DNA from: Brevinema andersonii
Lineage (GTDB): Bacteria; Spirochaetota; DYKD01
Assembly (NCBI GenBank): GCA_020722765.1
Contig: DYKD01000024.1
Coordinates: 1-40,879, forward strand
Reading direction: 5' to 3'
Length of the DNA: 40,879 bases
Position 1 is the stretch's first letter, and each line of letters opens with the position of its first letter. The position numbers and the translations under genes are program-made. Positions 8,428 through 16,979 of the stretch are shown here, in pieces. The notes beneath the pieces were generated by a model. That model worked only from the letters and a program-made list of their open reading frames with translations, did not search any database and was not told where the DNA came from.

Positions 8428-9489
8428 TCACACGAGCAGCTTGAAAACCACCTGTAACTTCTCTTTCAAAGCAGGCTTCGGCAAAGCTCCGACAAGCTCA
8501 TCTACCTTCTTGCCATTCCTGAAAAACATAAGAGTGGGAATGGACATCACATTGAATTTCTGGGCTGTTTCAGGATTCTCATCAACATTCAGTTTGCCTA
8601 TGACTACACGTCCCTTATACTCCTGAGACAGGTCTTCCAGCACAGGACCTATCATCTTACAAGGTCCGCACCATTCAGCCCAGCAGTCCACAACCAGGTT
8701 ATCATATTTTTTGACAGCCTCTTCGAAATTCCCATCCGTAACAGGAACAGTCTTTTCTGGAGAATCAGGAAGTTTTTCCTGCTCCGCTTTTTCAGCTAAT
8801 TCTTTAGCATGAATTTCCGCAAACTTCGACGATGCATAGCTGAGCACCTGGTCAATAAACTTTTTTTCTGGCTGGCCACCCACTGTAATGCTGGCCATAT
8901 CTCCATTGATCACCTGTTGTGGAACAGACGAGACATTATACCGCGCTGCAAGAAGAGTGTTTTCCTGGGCTTCGACGCATTCTGAAATAATTTTTCCTTT
9001 GGACGCTATGGAAAGCCTATGAGCCAAAACAGCGGATTTTGGACAATACGGGCAGGTCGGTGTCACAAAAACCTGGATGCGCGTTTCCTTGTCTGTCAGA
9101 GCTATCTTTTCAAGAGCTTCCTTATCAAAACCGCTCTCATTCCGTGAGACAAGCAGGATAGTCTCAATAACTCCTGAAGCTTCATACCCGACTGGGGCAC
9201 CATTATAGATGATGCGGTATCCTTTCTCTTCTCCGATCATCACTGAAGGTGCTGTTGCAAGACCATGTTTTTTAGCCAATTCATCCGTTATGCTCAATTC
9301 AGTAAATCTTATTTTCGGATTAAGGCTAGCCAGCTCTTTTATGAAGGAAAGAGTGAATTCATTCAATTCAACAAGAGACTGTTCCATGTTGATTTTCTGT
9401 GTAAAAACCTTGACATCAACCTCATCCACCATCTCGGAATCCAGTTTTTTCTTTATGATTTCCTGGGATTGTGCATCTATGACTGGCAT
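8428..9489 (-). CDS. PDO-thioredoxin fusion with three thioredoxin-like folds
   Basis: This 353-aa protein is a cytosolic thiol-disulfide oxidoreductase. Residues 20-115 look like the redox-silent N-terminal fold of the PDO/glutaredoxin-like family, with no CXXC. Residues 135-220 form the second PDO fold with active site CPYC (146-149) and the cis-Pro region SSVPQQVIN. An acidic/Lys linker (222-245) leads to a complete thioredoxin, 250-353, with WCGPCK (Cys274, Cys277) and the cis-Pro in MSIPTLMFF. The ATG at 9489 has GGAGG 6 nt upstream; a longer in-frame start at 9534 lies upstream of the predicted promoter -10 and is rejected. It is transcribed with uvrC and divergently from the rpiB fusion gene. 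The partner reductase is not in the window. Confidence 0.9.
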   Translation of the reverse strand: MPVIDAQSQEIIKKKLDSEMVDEVDVKVFTQKINMEQSLVELNEFTLSFIKELASLNPKIRFTELSITDELAKKHGLATAPSVMIGEEKGYRIIYNGAPVGYEASGVIETILLVSRNESGFDKEALEKIALTDKETRIQVFVTPTCPYCPKSAVLAHRLSIASKGKIISECVEAQENTLLAARYNVSSVPQQVINGDMASITVGGQPEKKFIDQVLSYASSKFAEIHAKELAEKAEQEKLPDSPEKTVPVTDGNFEEAVKKYDNLVVDCWAEWCGPCKMIGPVLEDLSQEYKGRVVIGKLNVDENPETAQKFNVMSIPTLMFFRNGKKVDELVGALPKPALKEKLQVVFKLLV

Positions 9490-9521
9490 GTAAACCTCCA
9501 AAAAGGATTTTTTAATGATAC

Positions 9522-9550
9522 AATATAAGGTCATCCTTCAGAAAAGTCAA
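9522..9550 (-). promoter_or_regulatory. Promoter of the PDO-thioredoxin/uvrC unit
   Basis: On the minus strand TTGACT (9545-9550), 17 bp, TATATT (9522-9527). It is back to back with the rpiB promoter; the two -35 boxes are 16 bp apart. Confidence 0.85.
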
Positions 9551-9566
9551 AAGTATAACACTTTTT

Positions 9567-9595
9567 TTGACTTTTCATTAATTTATAGCTACTTT
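9567..9595 (+). promoter_or_regulatory. Promoter of the rpiB-LamG gene, apparently leaderless
   Basis: TTGACT (9567-9572), 17 bp, TACTTT (9590-9595). The predicted transcription start falls at about 9602-9604, on or next to the ATG at 9604, and no Shine-Dalgarno sequence is present, so the message may be leaderless. The -10 is weaker than others in this window. Confidence 0.6.
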
Positions 9596-9603
9596 TTTCC
9601 ACT

Positions 9604-11475
9604 ATGGATAAGGAACAAATCGTCATAGCTTCAGATCATGCTGCGTTTCAAACCAAACAGAAACTCAGGGTTTTCCTCGAAAAAGAAGGCTTTGATGTCA
9701 TTGATGACGGTACAGACTCCCCTGAAAGTTGCGATTATCCAGACTATATCTCCAAAGCGGCTTCTCGTGTAAGTTCAGGAAAATTAAAAAGAGGGATTGT
9801 TCTTTGCGGTTCAGGTGTTGGCGCTTCCATAGTAGCGAATAAATTCCCTAACATACGTGCGGCACTCGCTTGGTCTCCTGCCATAGCCAAACTCGTCAGA
9901 GAACACAATGATGCCAACATCCTCGTCTTGCCAGGCCGTTTCATGAGCGTGGGAAAAGCAAAAGCATCTGTCAAACAATGGCTTAAAACACCTTTCTCAC
10001 AGGGTGTAAACCATAAAAGAAGAATAGCTAAAATTCTGGAAATTGAAAAAACACTTAAGCTTTCACTCCTGCTCATACTCTTCCTGTTTGCATCACATCT
10101 AATGGGGAAAACAATGGAATGGTCAGGCGACCATCTAGCGGCACTCATAAAACAAAACGTCCAATATTCCAGGCAGGAAAACACAATTAGCCTGATGATA
10201 GACTATAACCTACCAACTGAAGACGAGAACACGGAACTGTTCCTTGATTTTAACAGGTCCAACTCTTTGGAAGACCTCGCAGGAAACTACAAAGTGAAAT
10301 CATTCAGCCTTTTTAACAACAAACCAGTGATGTTCAGAAACAGCATTTCAGGAGGCTTCATCCTTCCTGGAAACAAGGTTGTCATCAACACAAAACCGGA
10401 AAATCATCTCAACAACCAGAAAGACCTTGAAAGTTTTTCCATTTCCTTCTGGCTTCACCCCACAATCAATGCATCAGGGATGAGGACAATATTTGAAAAA
10501 GGGAATTTCAAGGAAGGGAAACATTTCGGAATGAAGATTTTCCTAGCTGAACAGAGAATCAATTTCCGTTTCAATAATTTCTTTTTTGACAGCCAGAATA
10601 GACCCATCAGTCTGGAAGCCCGTTGTTCACAAGTAGCGTCATTGGGAGAATGGAATCACTATGCGCTTTCCTATGACAATACCACTGGAAAAATGACTCT
10701 CTTTCTCAACGGCGAAGAGAATACCGTTGTCTGGGCCACATCGTCACGCCAACCCGAATCGGAAATCCTCACTCCACGTTTCAACGGCAATTCAGACATG
10801 ATTTTTGGAGGCCAGCCGTTTGGATATATTGATGACTTCCTCATCACAAGAAATGCTTTTGACATGGTTCCCTTTGCAACCATTTTCAAGGGACAAAGAG
10901 GGCTTATCCTCACAGATACAATCAAAAACGATTTCAACAATTCAAAGATCCAGTCCATACTTCTGAACAACAAACCTTCAGAACAGGGTTTTCAAATACA
11001 GATCAGGACTTCACAGGAATATTTCGATCCGGAGGACATAAAACCCGATTGGCACGATTTCAAGGAAATCGTCGAAGGAAAATATTTCCAGGTGCGTCTG
11101 GCACTCGTTTCAGATGAAAGCATGCGCTCTTCCCCCGTGCTGAAATCACTCATCATCAAGACTGCTGACATGAACAATATTGAACCTCCTTCTCTCATCA
11201 CTCTGACCGTTTCAGGACAGGACCTTCTTGTGGAGTGGAACAAGATTTTTGACAAACGTCTTAAAGGCTATTTTGTACATGTAAAAGACATACACGGAGA
11301 ACAGATCAAGTTTGATGCAGGCAACACGACTTCCTTCACGGTTACGGATCTGAAGGACGATGAGGACTATTTCATATCAATTTCATCTTACGATGATACA
11401 ATTCCGCCTAACGAAAGCAAGACATCCAAAGAAAACCGAATACATTTCAACTACAGGAGTCACGGGAATGAATGA
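9604..11475 (+). CDS. RpiB sugar-phosphate isomerase fused to an exported LamG-FN3 region
   Basis: Residues 1-146 are a complete RpiB/LacAB isomerase (ribose-5-phosphate/ribulose-5-phosphate type): SDHAAF (D11, H12), the CGSGVGASIVANK loop with catalytic-type Cys68, HNDANILVLPGR (His101) and the terminal HKRR. Residues 151-167 are a hydrophobic stretch after Lys that looks like a signal peptide or anchor. Residues about 210-420 form a LamG/concanavalin-like domain (FSISFWLHP, WNHYALSYD, GYIDDFLI) and about 525-612 a fibronectin type III domain. The frame is open for 623 codons with no ATG, GTG or TTG at the junction. The natural topology would be RpiB in the cytosol and LamG-FN3 outside. The 3' end overlaps the start of the DUF2723 gene. 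A recent stop loss or an assembly error remains possible. Confidence 0.8.
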   Translation: MDKEQIVIASDHAAFQTKQKLRVFLEKEGFDVIDDGTDSPESCDYPDYISKAASRVSSGKLKRGIVLCGSGVGASIVANKFPNIRAALAWSPAIAKLVREHNDANILVLPGRFMSVGKAKASVKQWLKTPFSQGVNHKRRIAKILEIEKTLKLSLLLILFLFASHLMGKTMEWSGDHLAALIKQNVQYSRQENTISLMIDYNLPTEDENTELFLDFNRSNSLEDLAGNYKVKSFSLFNNKPVMFRNSISGGFILPGNKVVINTKPENHLNNQKDLESFSISFWLHPTINASGMRTIFEKGNFKEGKHFGMKIFLAEQRINFRFNNFFFDSQNRPISLEARCSQVASLGEWNHYALSYDNTTGKMTLFLNGEENTVVWATSSRQPESEILTPRFNGNSDMIFGGQPFGYIDDFLITRNAFDMVPFATIFKGQRGLILTDTIKNDFNNSKIQSILLNNKPSEQGFQIQIRTSQEYFDPEDIKPDWHDFKEIVEGKYFQVRLALVSDESMRSSPVLKSLIIKTADMNNIEPPSLITLTVSGQDLLVEWNKIFDKRLKGYFVHVKDIHGEQIKFDAGNTTSFTVTDLKDDEDYFISISSYDDTIPPNESKTSKENRIHFNYRSHGNE

Positions 11476-14356
11476 AAAACAACTTTACAAACCATACACT
11501 TTAGGACCTGTTGATTATTGGATTGCAGGAATTATTTTTGTCATAGGTCTCCTTCTGTACGGATATACAACCTCGCCTGGCATCTGCGCTGGTGACAGCG
11601 GAGAACTCACGTCTGCGGTCTTCTTCCTTGGAAACGCGCATTCTCCAGGGTATCCGCTCTATTGCGTTGTTGGAAAATTCTTCATGAACATGTTGCCTTT
11701 CCTTGGACGCGCTGTCTACAGGTTGAACATGATGTCTGCCATCCTTGGAGCTGTCACTGTCGCAATCATCTTCATGGTCATGGTAAAACTCCTCGGTCGC
11801 ATCACAAATGCCCAGGATGAGACAGAGCAGTCTTCTGTAGCACCGCATGTCTGGCTCCTCACACGCCTTCCCGCGTTGGCAGCTGCATTCTTCATGATGT
11901 TCAACTTCGAAATATGGGCACAGACAACACTCTCTGAAGTCTACACCCTCAACGCTGTTATCTGCCCCTTCCTACTTCTCATACTCCTGGTATGGGACGA
12001 AAAAGTGATTCTCAAACCAGAAATCCTGGAAACCAACGATTACTATTGGAATCAGGCATCCAAGATGATCTATGCTTTCTATTTCCTCCTGGCATTCAAC
12101 CTTGGAAACCACCACATCCTGCTCGGATACATTGTTCCTACATTTTTCTTCATCATATCCAGATATGTAAAAGGTAATTCCTTCAAGACTTTGATGATTG
12201 CAGGGACAATCGCTTATTTCATAACTCTTTTCAGGATAGGAAACATCTCCATTCCCTCTTTCTTTCTTGTCATTGCAATATTAACAGCAGCCCTCGCTCC
12301 CATGTTCAACAAGAGCAAAAAGGTCTACATTGTCCTTATGATTGCAGGTCTCTTTGCAGGCCTAGGTCTTCTCATCTACCTTTACATGCCTATCCGTGCT
12401 ACAGCATACACTCCTCTTCACTGGGGAGTTCCAAATACCTGGGAACGCTTCTCAAATGTCGTGTTAAGAAAACAGTATGCTGGATTCGCCCAAGTCTCAA
12501 GCCTTTTGGATCCTGTCTATAGGTTCGAACAGCTGATGGTCTGGTTGAAATGGCGCTTTGAATCTTTCACATGGCCAGTTCTTCTCCTTGTGATCCCTGG
12601 TCTTATCAATCTTTTCAAAAAAGACAGACGCTGGTTCTGGTTTACACTCTCATTTATACTTTATTATGATATCGGCCTGCTCATTTTCAACAATTTCCGT
12701 GACACGCCACGTGACAAATTCTTCGCAGAAGTTTTCTGGATTCCCTCTTATCTCATTACAGCTATCTGGCTCGCTTACGGTGTCCAGTGGCTCATAGTCC
12801 AAGCAGTCAAACATTGCAAAAAAATCAACCTTTCCGCGAAGAATGCGGCTATTGCTGTTCTTGTCATTGCATTCATACTTGCCGGTCTTCAAGGCATTCA
12901 TAATTTCACACCTAACAACAACCATAACAATTGGGAAAACGACAACTACGGCAGAAACATGATGACCACACTTGACAAGAACGCCATCCTCTTCACTGAA
13001 GGTGGAGACAACCAGGTGTTCTCAATGCTCTACCATCATCTTGTCGAACACATGAGACCGGACATCACCGTTTGGGACCAGAAAGGAAATGTGTTTGAAG
13101 GCCTCTATGGCGATCTCATGAGGATCACGCAGAACCAGTTGAGTGAAAATTATATAACCGGGGATTACAGCCAGTGGACAACAGAAAGACCCATCTACTA
13201 CACATGGAAAGATTTCAACCGTATTGAAGAGATCAACAAACGATATTACACAAGCAAAGGGCTTCCCCGCAGGGATTTCCAGACTGTAGGGATCCTTTAC
13301 AGGATTGTACCCGCAAACGTCAACTATACACAGCCCATCGAATACTGGGATTACTACAAGTTCCTTTGGAAGGATCTTACAAACCAGGCAGTACACTGGG
13401 ATTATCTTGCACGTGAAATTATCGCGAACTACAATTTCCAGTATGGCGACCGATATCTTACCATGGCAGATGAAATCAGACAGGCTTACAATTCAGGCGC
13501 ACAAATCCATAAAGGTGTCCTGAGAAAAGATATGATTGCTAAAATCGATGAGTATGAGACAACTGGTTTCCAATATTATTCTGACGCAGCAAGATATGGG
13601 TATGATATGGTTGCCATCCATTTCAATAACGCCATTTTCATTGAACAGAAAGCCGTTCAGTATATCAGGGAACGGAAAAATGACAAGGCTCTTGAACTCT
13701 ATACACAGGCTATTGAACGTTACAAAAAAGCGATCATAGCTGACAAGGGCGAAGTCCGAGCCTACAACAATCTGGCCATGGTCTACGAGAAGAAAGCGAA
13801 TCTGGACTGGAAAAACGAACTGACATATCTTTCCAATGCGAAAAAAGTTCTGGAAAAAGCCCTGAAAATAAACAAGGGATTCGACCAAGCAAAAAACAAT
13901 CTCCAAAGGATTTCCGGCAAAATTGATTTTCCAGTCTCGAAAATAGAGGAATTACAGAAAAAAATCGATGCAAACCCGAAGGACAAAGCGTCTGTGGACA
14001 AGCTCCTTGATGCGCTCCTGAAACGTGGAGAAATTGACATGGCAGACCAGTTCCTCAGGAACATTGTCAAGTTCTATCCGAATGACTGGCACTATTACCA
14101 GGTTCTTGCTTCCATCAACGCACAGATGCAACGACCTGACCAGACCATCTATTTCCTTGAGCAGATGGGTCGCCTGCAGCCTGCAAATGCAGGAATCTGG
14201 TTCAACATCGCAGAAATCCAATACAGAATGGGACAAATGGCAAATGCGGCACGCAACTATAACAAGGTCCTTCAATTCGGACCATCAAATCCACAGTTCG
14301 CATCCTTTGTAAACCAGGCACAACAGAGACTCGTAGAAATCCAGAATCGCAGGTAA
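11468..14356 (+). CDS. DUF2723 multi-pass membrane protein with C-terminal TPR repeats
   Basis: The N-terminal 450 residues hold about ten membrane segments. The DUF2723 signature GDSGELTSAVFFLGNAHSPG, followed by YPLY, is near residue 40, where an acidic residue in an outward loop is typical of GT-C glycosyltransferases. DUF2723 includes the animal TMEM260 O-mannosyltransferases, so transfer of a lipid-linked sugar to exported protein is plausible but unproven. Residues about 450-690 are extracytoplasmic; 690-960 are TPR-like helices. The start at 11468 has AGGAG 8 nt upstream and overlaps the RpiB-LamG-FN3 gene by 8 bp, implying translational coupling. A longer in-frame ORF from 11360 is rejected because it lies inside that gene. 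The 962-aa length fits the family. Confidence 0.85.
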   Translation: MNEKQLYKPYTLGPVDYWIAGIIFVIGLLLYGYTTSPGICAGDSGELTSAVFFLGNAHSPGYPLYCVVGKFFMNMLPFLGRAVYRLNMMSAILGAVTVAIIFMVMVKLLGRITNAQDETEQSSVAPHVWLLTRLPALAAAFFMMFNFEIWAQTTLSEVYTLNAVICPFLLLILLVWDEKVILKPEILETNDYYWNQASKMIYAFYFLLAFNLGNHHILLGYIVPTFFFIISRYVKGNSFKTLMIAGTIAYFITLFRIGNISIPSFFLVIAILTAALAPMFNKSKKVYIVLMIAGLFAGLGLLIYLYMPIRATAYTPLHWGVPNTWERFSNVVLRKQYAGFAQVSSLLDPVYRFEQLMVWLKWRFESFTWPVLLLVIPGLINLFKKDRRWFWFTLSFILYYDIGLLIFNNFRDTPRDKFFAEVFWIPSYLITAIWLAYGVQWLIVQAVKHCKKINLSAKNAAIAVLVIAFILAGLQGIHNFTPNNNHNNWENDNYGRNMMTTLDKNAILFTEGGDNQVFSMLYHHLVEHMRPDITVWDQKGNVFEGLYGDLMRITQNQLSENYITGDYSQWTTERPIYYTWKDFNRIEEINKRYYTSKGLPRRDFQTVGILYRIVPANVNYTQPIEYWDYYKFLWKDLTNQAVHWDYLAREIIANYNFQYGDRYLTMADEIRQAYNSGAQIHKGVLRKDMIAKIDEYETTGFQYYSDAARYGYDMVAIHFNNAIFIEQKAVQYIRERKNDKALELYTQAIERYKKAIIADKGEVRAYNNLAMVYEKKANLDWKNELTYLSNAKKVLEKALKINKGFDQAKNNLQRISGKIDFPVSKIEELQKKIDANPKDKASVDKLLDALLKRGEIDMADQFLRNIVKFYPNDWHYYQVLASINAQMQRPDQTIYFLEQMGRLQPANAGIWFNIAEIQYRMGQMANAARNYNKVLQFGPSNPQFASFVNQAQQRLVEIQNRR

Positions 14357-14362
14357 ACTCCC

Positions 14363-14488
14363 ATGTCCCTAGACCTCTCAAGTCTTGAACTATCGGTCAA
14401 CGCATTACAGGCATCCATTGAGACGTATTCACTTCATAGCGGAACAACATCGGACTCCCGTTTGAGAGAAACATTAAAATTCCTCTGA
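14363..14488 (+). pseudogene. Remnant of a HEPN-domain toxin, N-terminal piece
   Basis: The frame begins MSLDLSSLELSVNALQASIE and ends at TGA after 41 codons. The opening matches the start of HEPN nucleotidyltransferase-substrate-binding proteins (LDLSSLEKAL..LE.AL pattern), which act as RNase-type toxins paired with MNT antitoxins. The conserved RX4-6H catalytic region is gone. There is no clear ribosome-binding site. It begins 6 bp after the DUF2723 stop codon and is followed directly, in another frame, by an MNT remnant. Confidence 0.5.
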
Positions 14489-14616
14489 GTACCCTGGCGC
14501 ATCTCTTAGAAAAACTACAGGAGTCCCCACTTCCTTTCAGAGTTGATCTCCAAGATTGGCACACCATTTCTGAGAACTTTAAGAATATCATACTGCAAAA
14601 TTATGAAACTTTGTGA
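14440..14616 (+). pseudogene. Remnant of an MNT nucleotidyltransferase antitoxin, C-terminal piece
   Basis: An open frame without a start codon reads IKIPLSTLAHLLEKLQESPL, then PFRVDLQDWHTISENFKNII, and ends LQNYETL-stop. This matches the C-terminal part of minimal nucleotidyltransferases (L.EL.ESDLPF.VDLVDW..IS..F..II pattern); the GSXXXGXXXXXSDXD active-site half is missing. Together with the HEPN fragment it looks like a HEPN/MNT module that lost its middle by an internal deletion. Confidence 0.55.
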
Positions 14617-14639
14617 AAGAGGATCCCCTTCCTCTTTTT

Positions 14640-14668
14640 TTGACAATCCTCCCCTTTTCTTATAACTT
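14640..14668 (+). promoter_or_regulatory. Probable promoter of the helicase-TPR unit
   Basis: TTGACA (14640-14645) is followed after 15 bp by TATAAC (14661-14666), or after 17 bp by the weaker TAACTT (14663-14668). The start codon at 14702 is about 30 bp further on. Confidence 0.5.
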
Positions 14669-14701
14669 ATCCGTCATGCACAACTCAAGGTCAGTCACAT
14701 C

Positions 14702-16969
14702 ATGGATTTAAAACTTGTCCTAGACAATTATCTCAGGGAAAACCCTTCCAGCATCGAGGGAACCCGTGTCAGACCTGCCAAAGAAGGTGTTTATTCAGAC
14801 TTCCCTTCTACCTTAAATCCACGCCTCGCTTCTGCACTACAGGCGAATGGAATCAAGAACCTCTACTCCCACCAGGCAAAAGCGTTCGATGAAGTTTCCA
14901 AAGGGAACAATGTCGTCATAGTCACACCAACTGCTTCTGGCAAGACCCTTTGCTATAACCTACCTGTAGTGAATACACTTCTGGATAATCCTGACCTCAA
15001 GGCCATTTACCTTTTTCCTACAAAAGCCTTGGCACAAGACCAGACAAAAGAACTGAACCAGCTCCTCTCTTCCATACAAGGCAATAATGGACTAAGGGTA
15101 TATACCTATGATGGAGACACTCCCCAATCCTTAAGACAATCCATAAGGACAAAAGGCCAGATCATCATCACAAACCCGGACATGCTCCACTCAGGAATCC
15201 TTCCCAATCATCCTAAGTGGATAAAGATTTTTAAAAAACTCAAGTATGTGATTATTGATGAAATCCATACATACAAAGGCGTATTTGGAAGCCATTTTGC
15301 AAATCTCATGGAGCGCCTTTCCCGCATTGCGGCCTATTATGGGGGAAACATCCAGTTTGTCACTTGTAGCGCTACAATCGCAAATCCGCAGGAACTCACA
15401 GAAAAACTGATCAGCAGGAAAACAGTACTCATCAATGAAAGCGGAGCGCCACAGGGTGAAAAGCATTTCATTTTCCATAACCCACCTCTTATAGATGTGG
15501 AACAGGGAATCAGACGCGGCACAATCCTGGAAAGCGTGCATGTGGCAGTCCCTTTCATTAAAGCAGGTTATCAGACAATCATCTTTGCTGGATCACGTCT
15601 CAAAGTGGAACTCATAACAAGCTATCTGCGAAAAAGACTTCCTGAAAACGCAAAAACCATTTTCGGATATCGCGGTGGCTATCTCCCCAATGAACGCAGG
15701 GATATCGAACGTGGAATCAAGAACAAGGAATACATGTGTGTTGTCTCGACAAACGCCCTGGAACTTGGTGTTGACATAGGATCTTTGGATATCGCCATAC
15801 TTGCAGGATATCCTGGAACCGTTGCATCTTTCTTCCAACAGACCGGAAGGAGCGGACGAAAAAACAGGCTTTCTGTCGCCATTCTCATAGCAGGTAACAA
15901 TCCTCTTGACCAGTTCCTTGTACGTAATAGCGTCCTGTTTGAACAACAGGCTTCAGAAGCTGCTCTCATCAATCCCAAGAACATCTATATTTTTCTAGAC
16001 CACATCAAATGCGCCTCTTTTGAGATCCCTTTTTCAAAGGACGAAACATTCCGAGGCGAAAACATCCAGGATATCCTGAAATTTTTAGAAGAAAGCCATA
16101 TTGTGAAATTTACTGATGACAAATACTACTGGACTGAAGACGCCTATCCTGCTGAAAACGTCTCGCTCCGCAGCACGAACATCGGAAATTTTATTATTGT
16201 GGATACCACTGGTGGCAAGCAGGAAATCATTGGTGAGACAGACAGGGGAGCGGTCATCACCACTCTTTATCCTGAAGCGATTTACATCCATCTTGGAAAA
16301 CAGTACCAGGTCCGCAAACTTGACTGGGACGGCCAGAAGGCTTTTGTGGAAGAATCGAACGCTGATTATTATACTGATGCGCTTTCAAAGACTGACTTAA
16401 AAATCCTCAACATCATGAAAGAGGAGGAAGCTATCAATGGCATGAAACTTTTCCTGGAAGTCCTGGTACGTACCATGGGTGCCAAATTCAAGAAGATCAG
16501 ATATCAGACCCATGAAAACATAGGGTTCGGAGACATCCAGCTTCCTGTGGAAGAGATGCACACCACGTCCTTTGCGCTCTCACTCCCGGAAGAAGAATTT
16601 AACAGTATGAAAGAGAATGACAGGCCTTCTGTGCTGCAAAGCATAGGTTATGCTTTGAGGAACATCGCGCCACTCTACCTCTTCTGTAGTCCTCAGGACA
16701 TAGGCCTTTCTGAACAGATGAAACCTGCATTGATAGAAAAACCTACCATCTTCATCTACGACAGGTATCCAGGTGGAATCGGATTGGCTGAACAACTTTT
16801 CAAATCATCATCAGACCTTGTACTCGACGCGCTCATGACAGTCCGTTCATGTCCATGTGAACAGGGATGCCCTTCCTGCATTGGTGCCCAGGATGAGTAC
16901 AGAGGTTCTGGAAACATCAAAGGACTTGTCTTGAATATCCTTCAGAAGATAAGCCTTTCAGAACAATAA
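14702..16969 (+). CDS. MrfA/YprA-like superfamily 2 DNA helicase
   Basis: This SF2 helicase resembles Bacillus MrfA (YprA), a 3'-5' helicase used in repair of mitomycin C damage. Motif I TPTASGKT is at residues 75-82, with FPTKALAQDQ, the DEIH box near residue 185, CSATIANP (motif III), STNALELGVDIG (motif V) and QQTGRSGR (motif VI). The C-terminal DUF1998/MZB region has YDRYPGGIGLAE and four clustered cysteines in CPCEQGCPSCIG, a probable zinc site. The full 755-aa length and all motifs are present. The start ATG has only a distant AAGG, 11 nt away. A TPR protein gene follows after 10 bp. Having uvrC 6 kb away is compatible with DNA repair, but they are not co-transcribed. Confidence 0.88.
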   Translation: MDLKLVLDNYLRENPSSIEGTRVRPAKEGVYSDFPSTLNPRLASALQANGIKNLYSHQAKAFDEVSKGNNVVIVTPTASGKTLCYNLPVVNTLLDNPDLKAIYLFPTKALAQDQTKELNQLLSSIQGNNGLRVYTYDGDTPQSLRQSIRTKGQIIITNPDMLHSGILPNHPKWIKIFKKLKYVIIDEIHTYKGVFGSHFANLMERLSRIAAYYGGNIQFVTCSATIANPQELTEKLISRKTVLINESGAPQGEKHFIFHNPPLIDVEQGIRRGTILESVHVAVPFIKAGYQTIIFAGSRLKVELITSYLRKRLPENAKTIFGYRGGYLPNERRDIERGIKNKEYMCVVSTNALELGVDIGSLDIAILAGYPGTVASFFQQTGRSGRKNRLSVAILIAGNNPLDQFLVRNSVLFEQQASEAALINPKNIYIFLDHIKCASFEIPFSKDETFRGENIQDILKFLEESHIVKFTDDKYYWTEDAYPAENVSLRSTNIGNFIIVDTTGGKQEIIGETDRGAVITTLYPEAIYIHLGKQYQVRKLDWDGQKAFVEESNADYYTDALSKTDLKILNIMKEEEAINGMKLFLEVLVRTMGAKFKKIRYQTHENIGFGDIQLPVEEMHTTSFALSLPEEEFNSMKENDRPSVLQSIGYALRNIAPLYLFCSPQDIGLSEQMKPALIEKPTIFIYDRYPGGIGLAEQLFKSSSDLVLDALMTVRSCPCEQGCPSCIGAQDEYRGSGNIKGLVLNILQKISLSEQ

Positions 16970-16979
16970 GGAGATCACT

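Noticed and set aside
9490-9534. Upstream start for the PDO-thioredoxin gene
   Set aside because: The extra 15 codons cover the -10 box of the promoter, while the ATG at 9489 has a strong SD at correct spacing.
11360-11467. Longer N-terminus of the DUF2723 protein
   Set aside because: It lies inside the FN3 coding region of the upstream gene in another frame; the ATG at 11468 has an SD and starts the family-like sequence.
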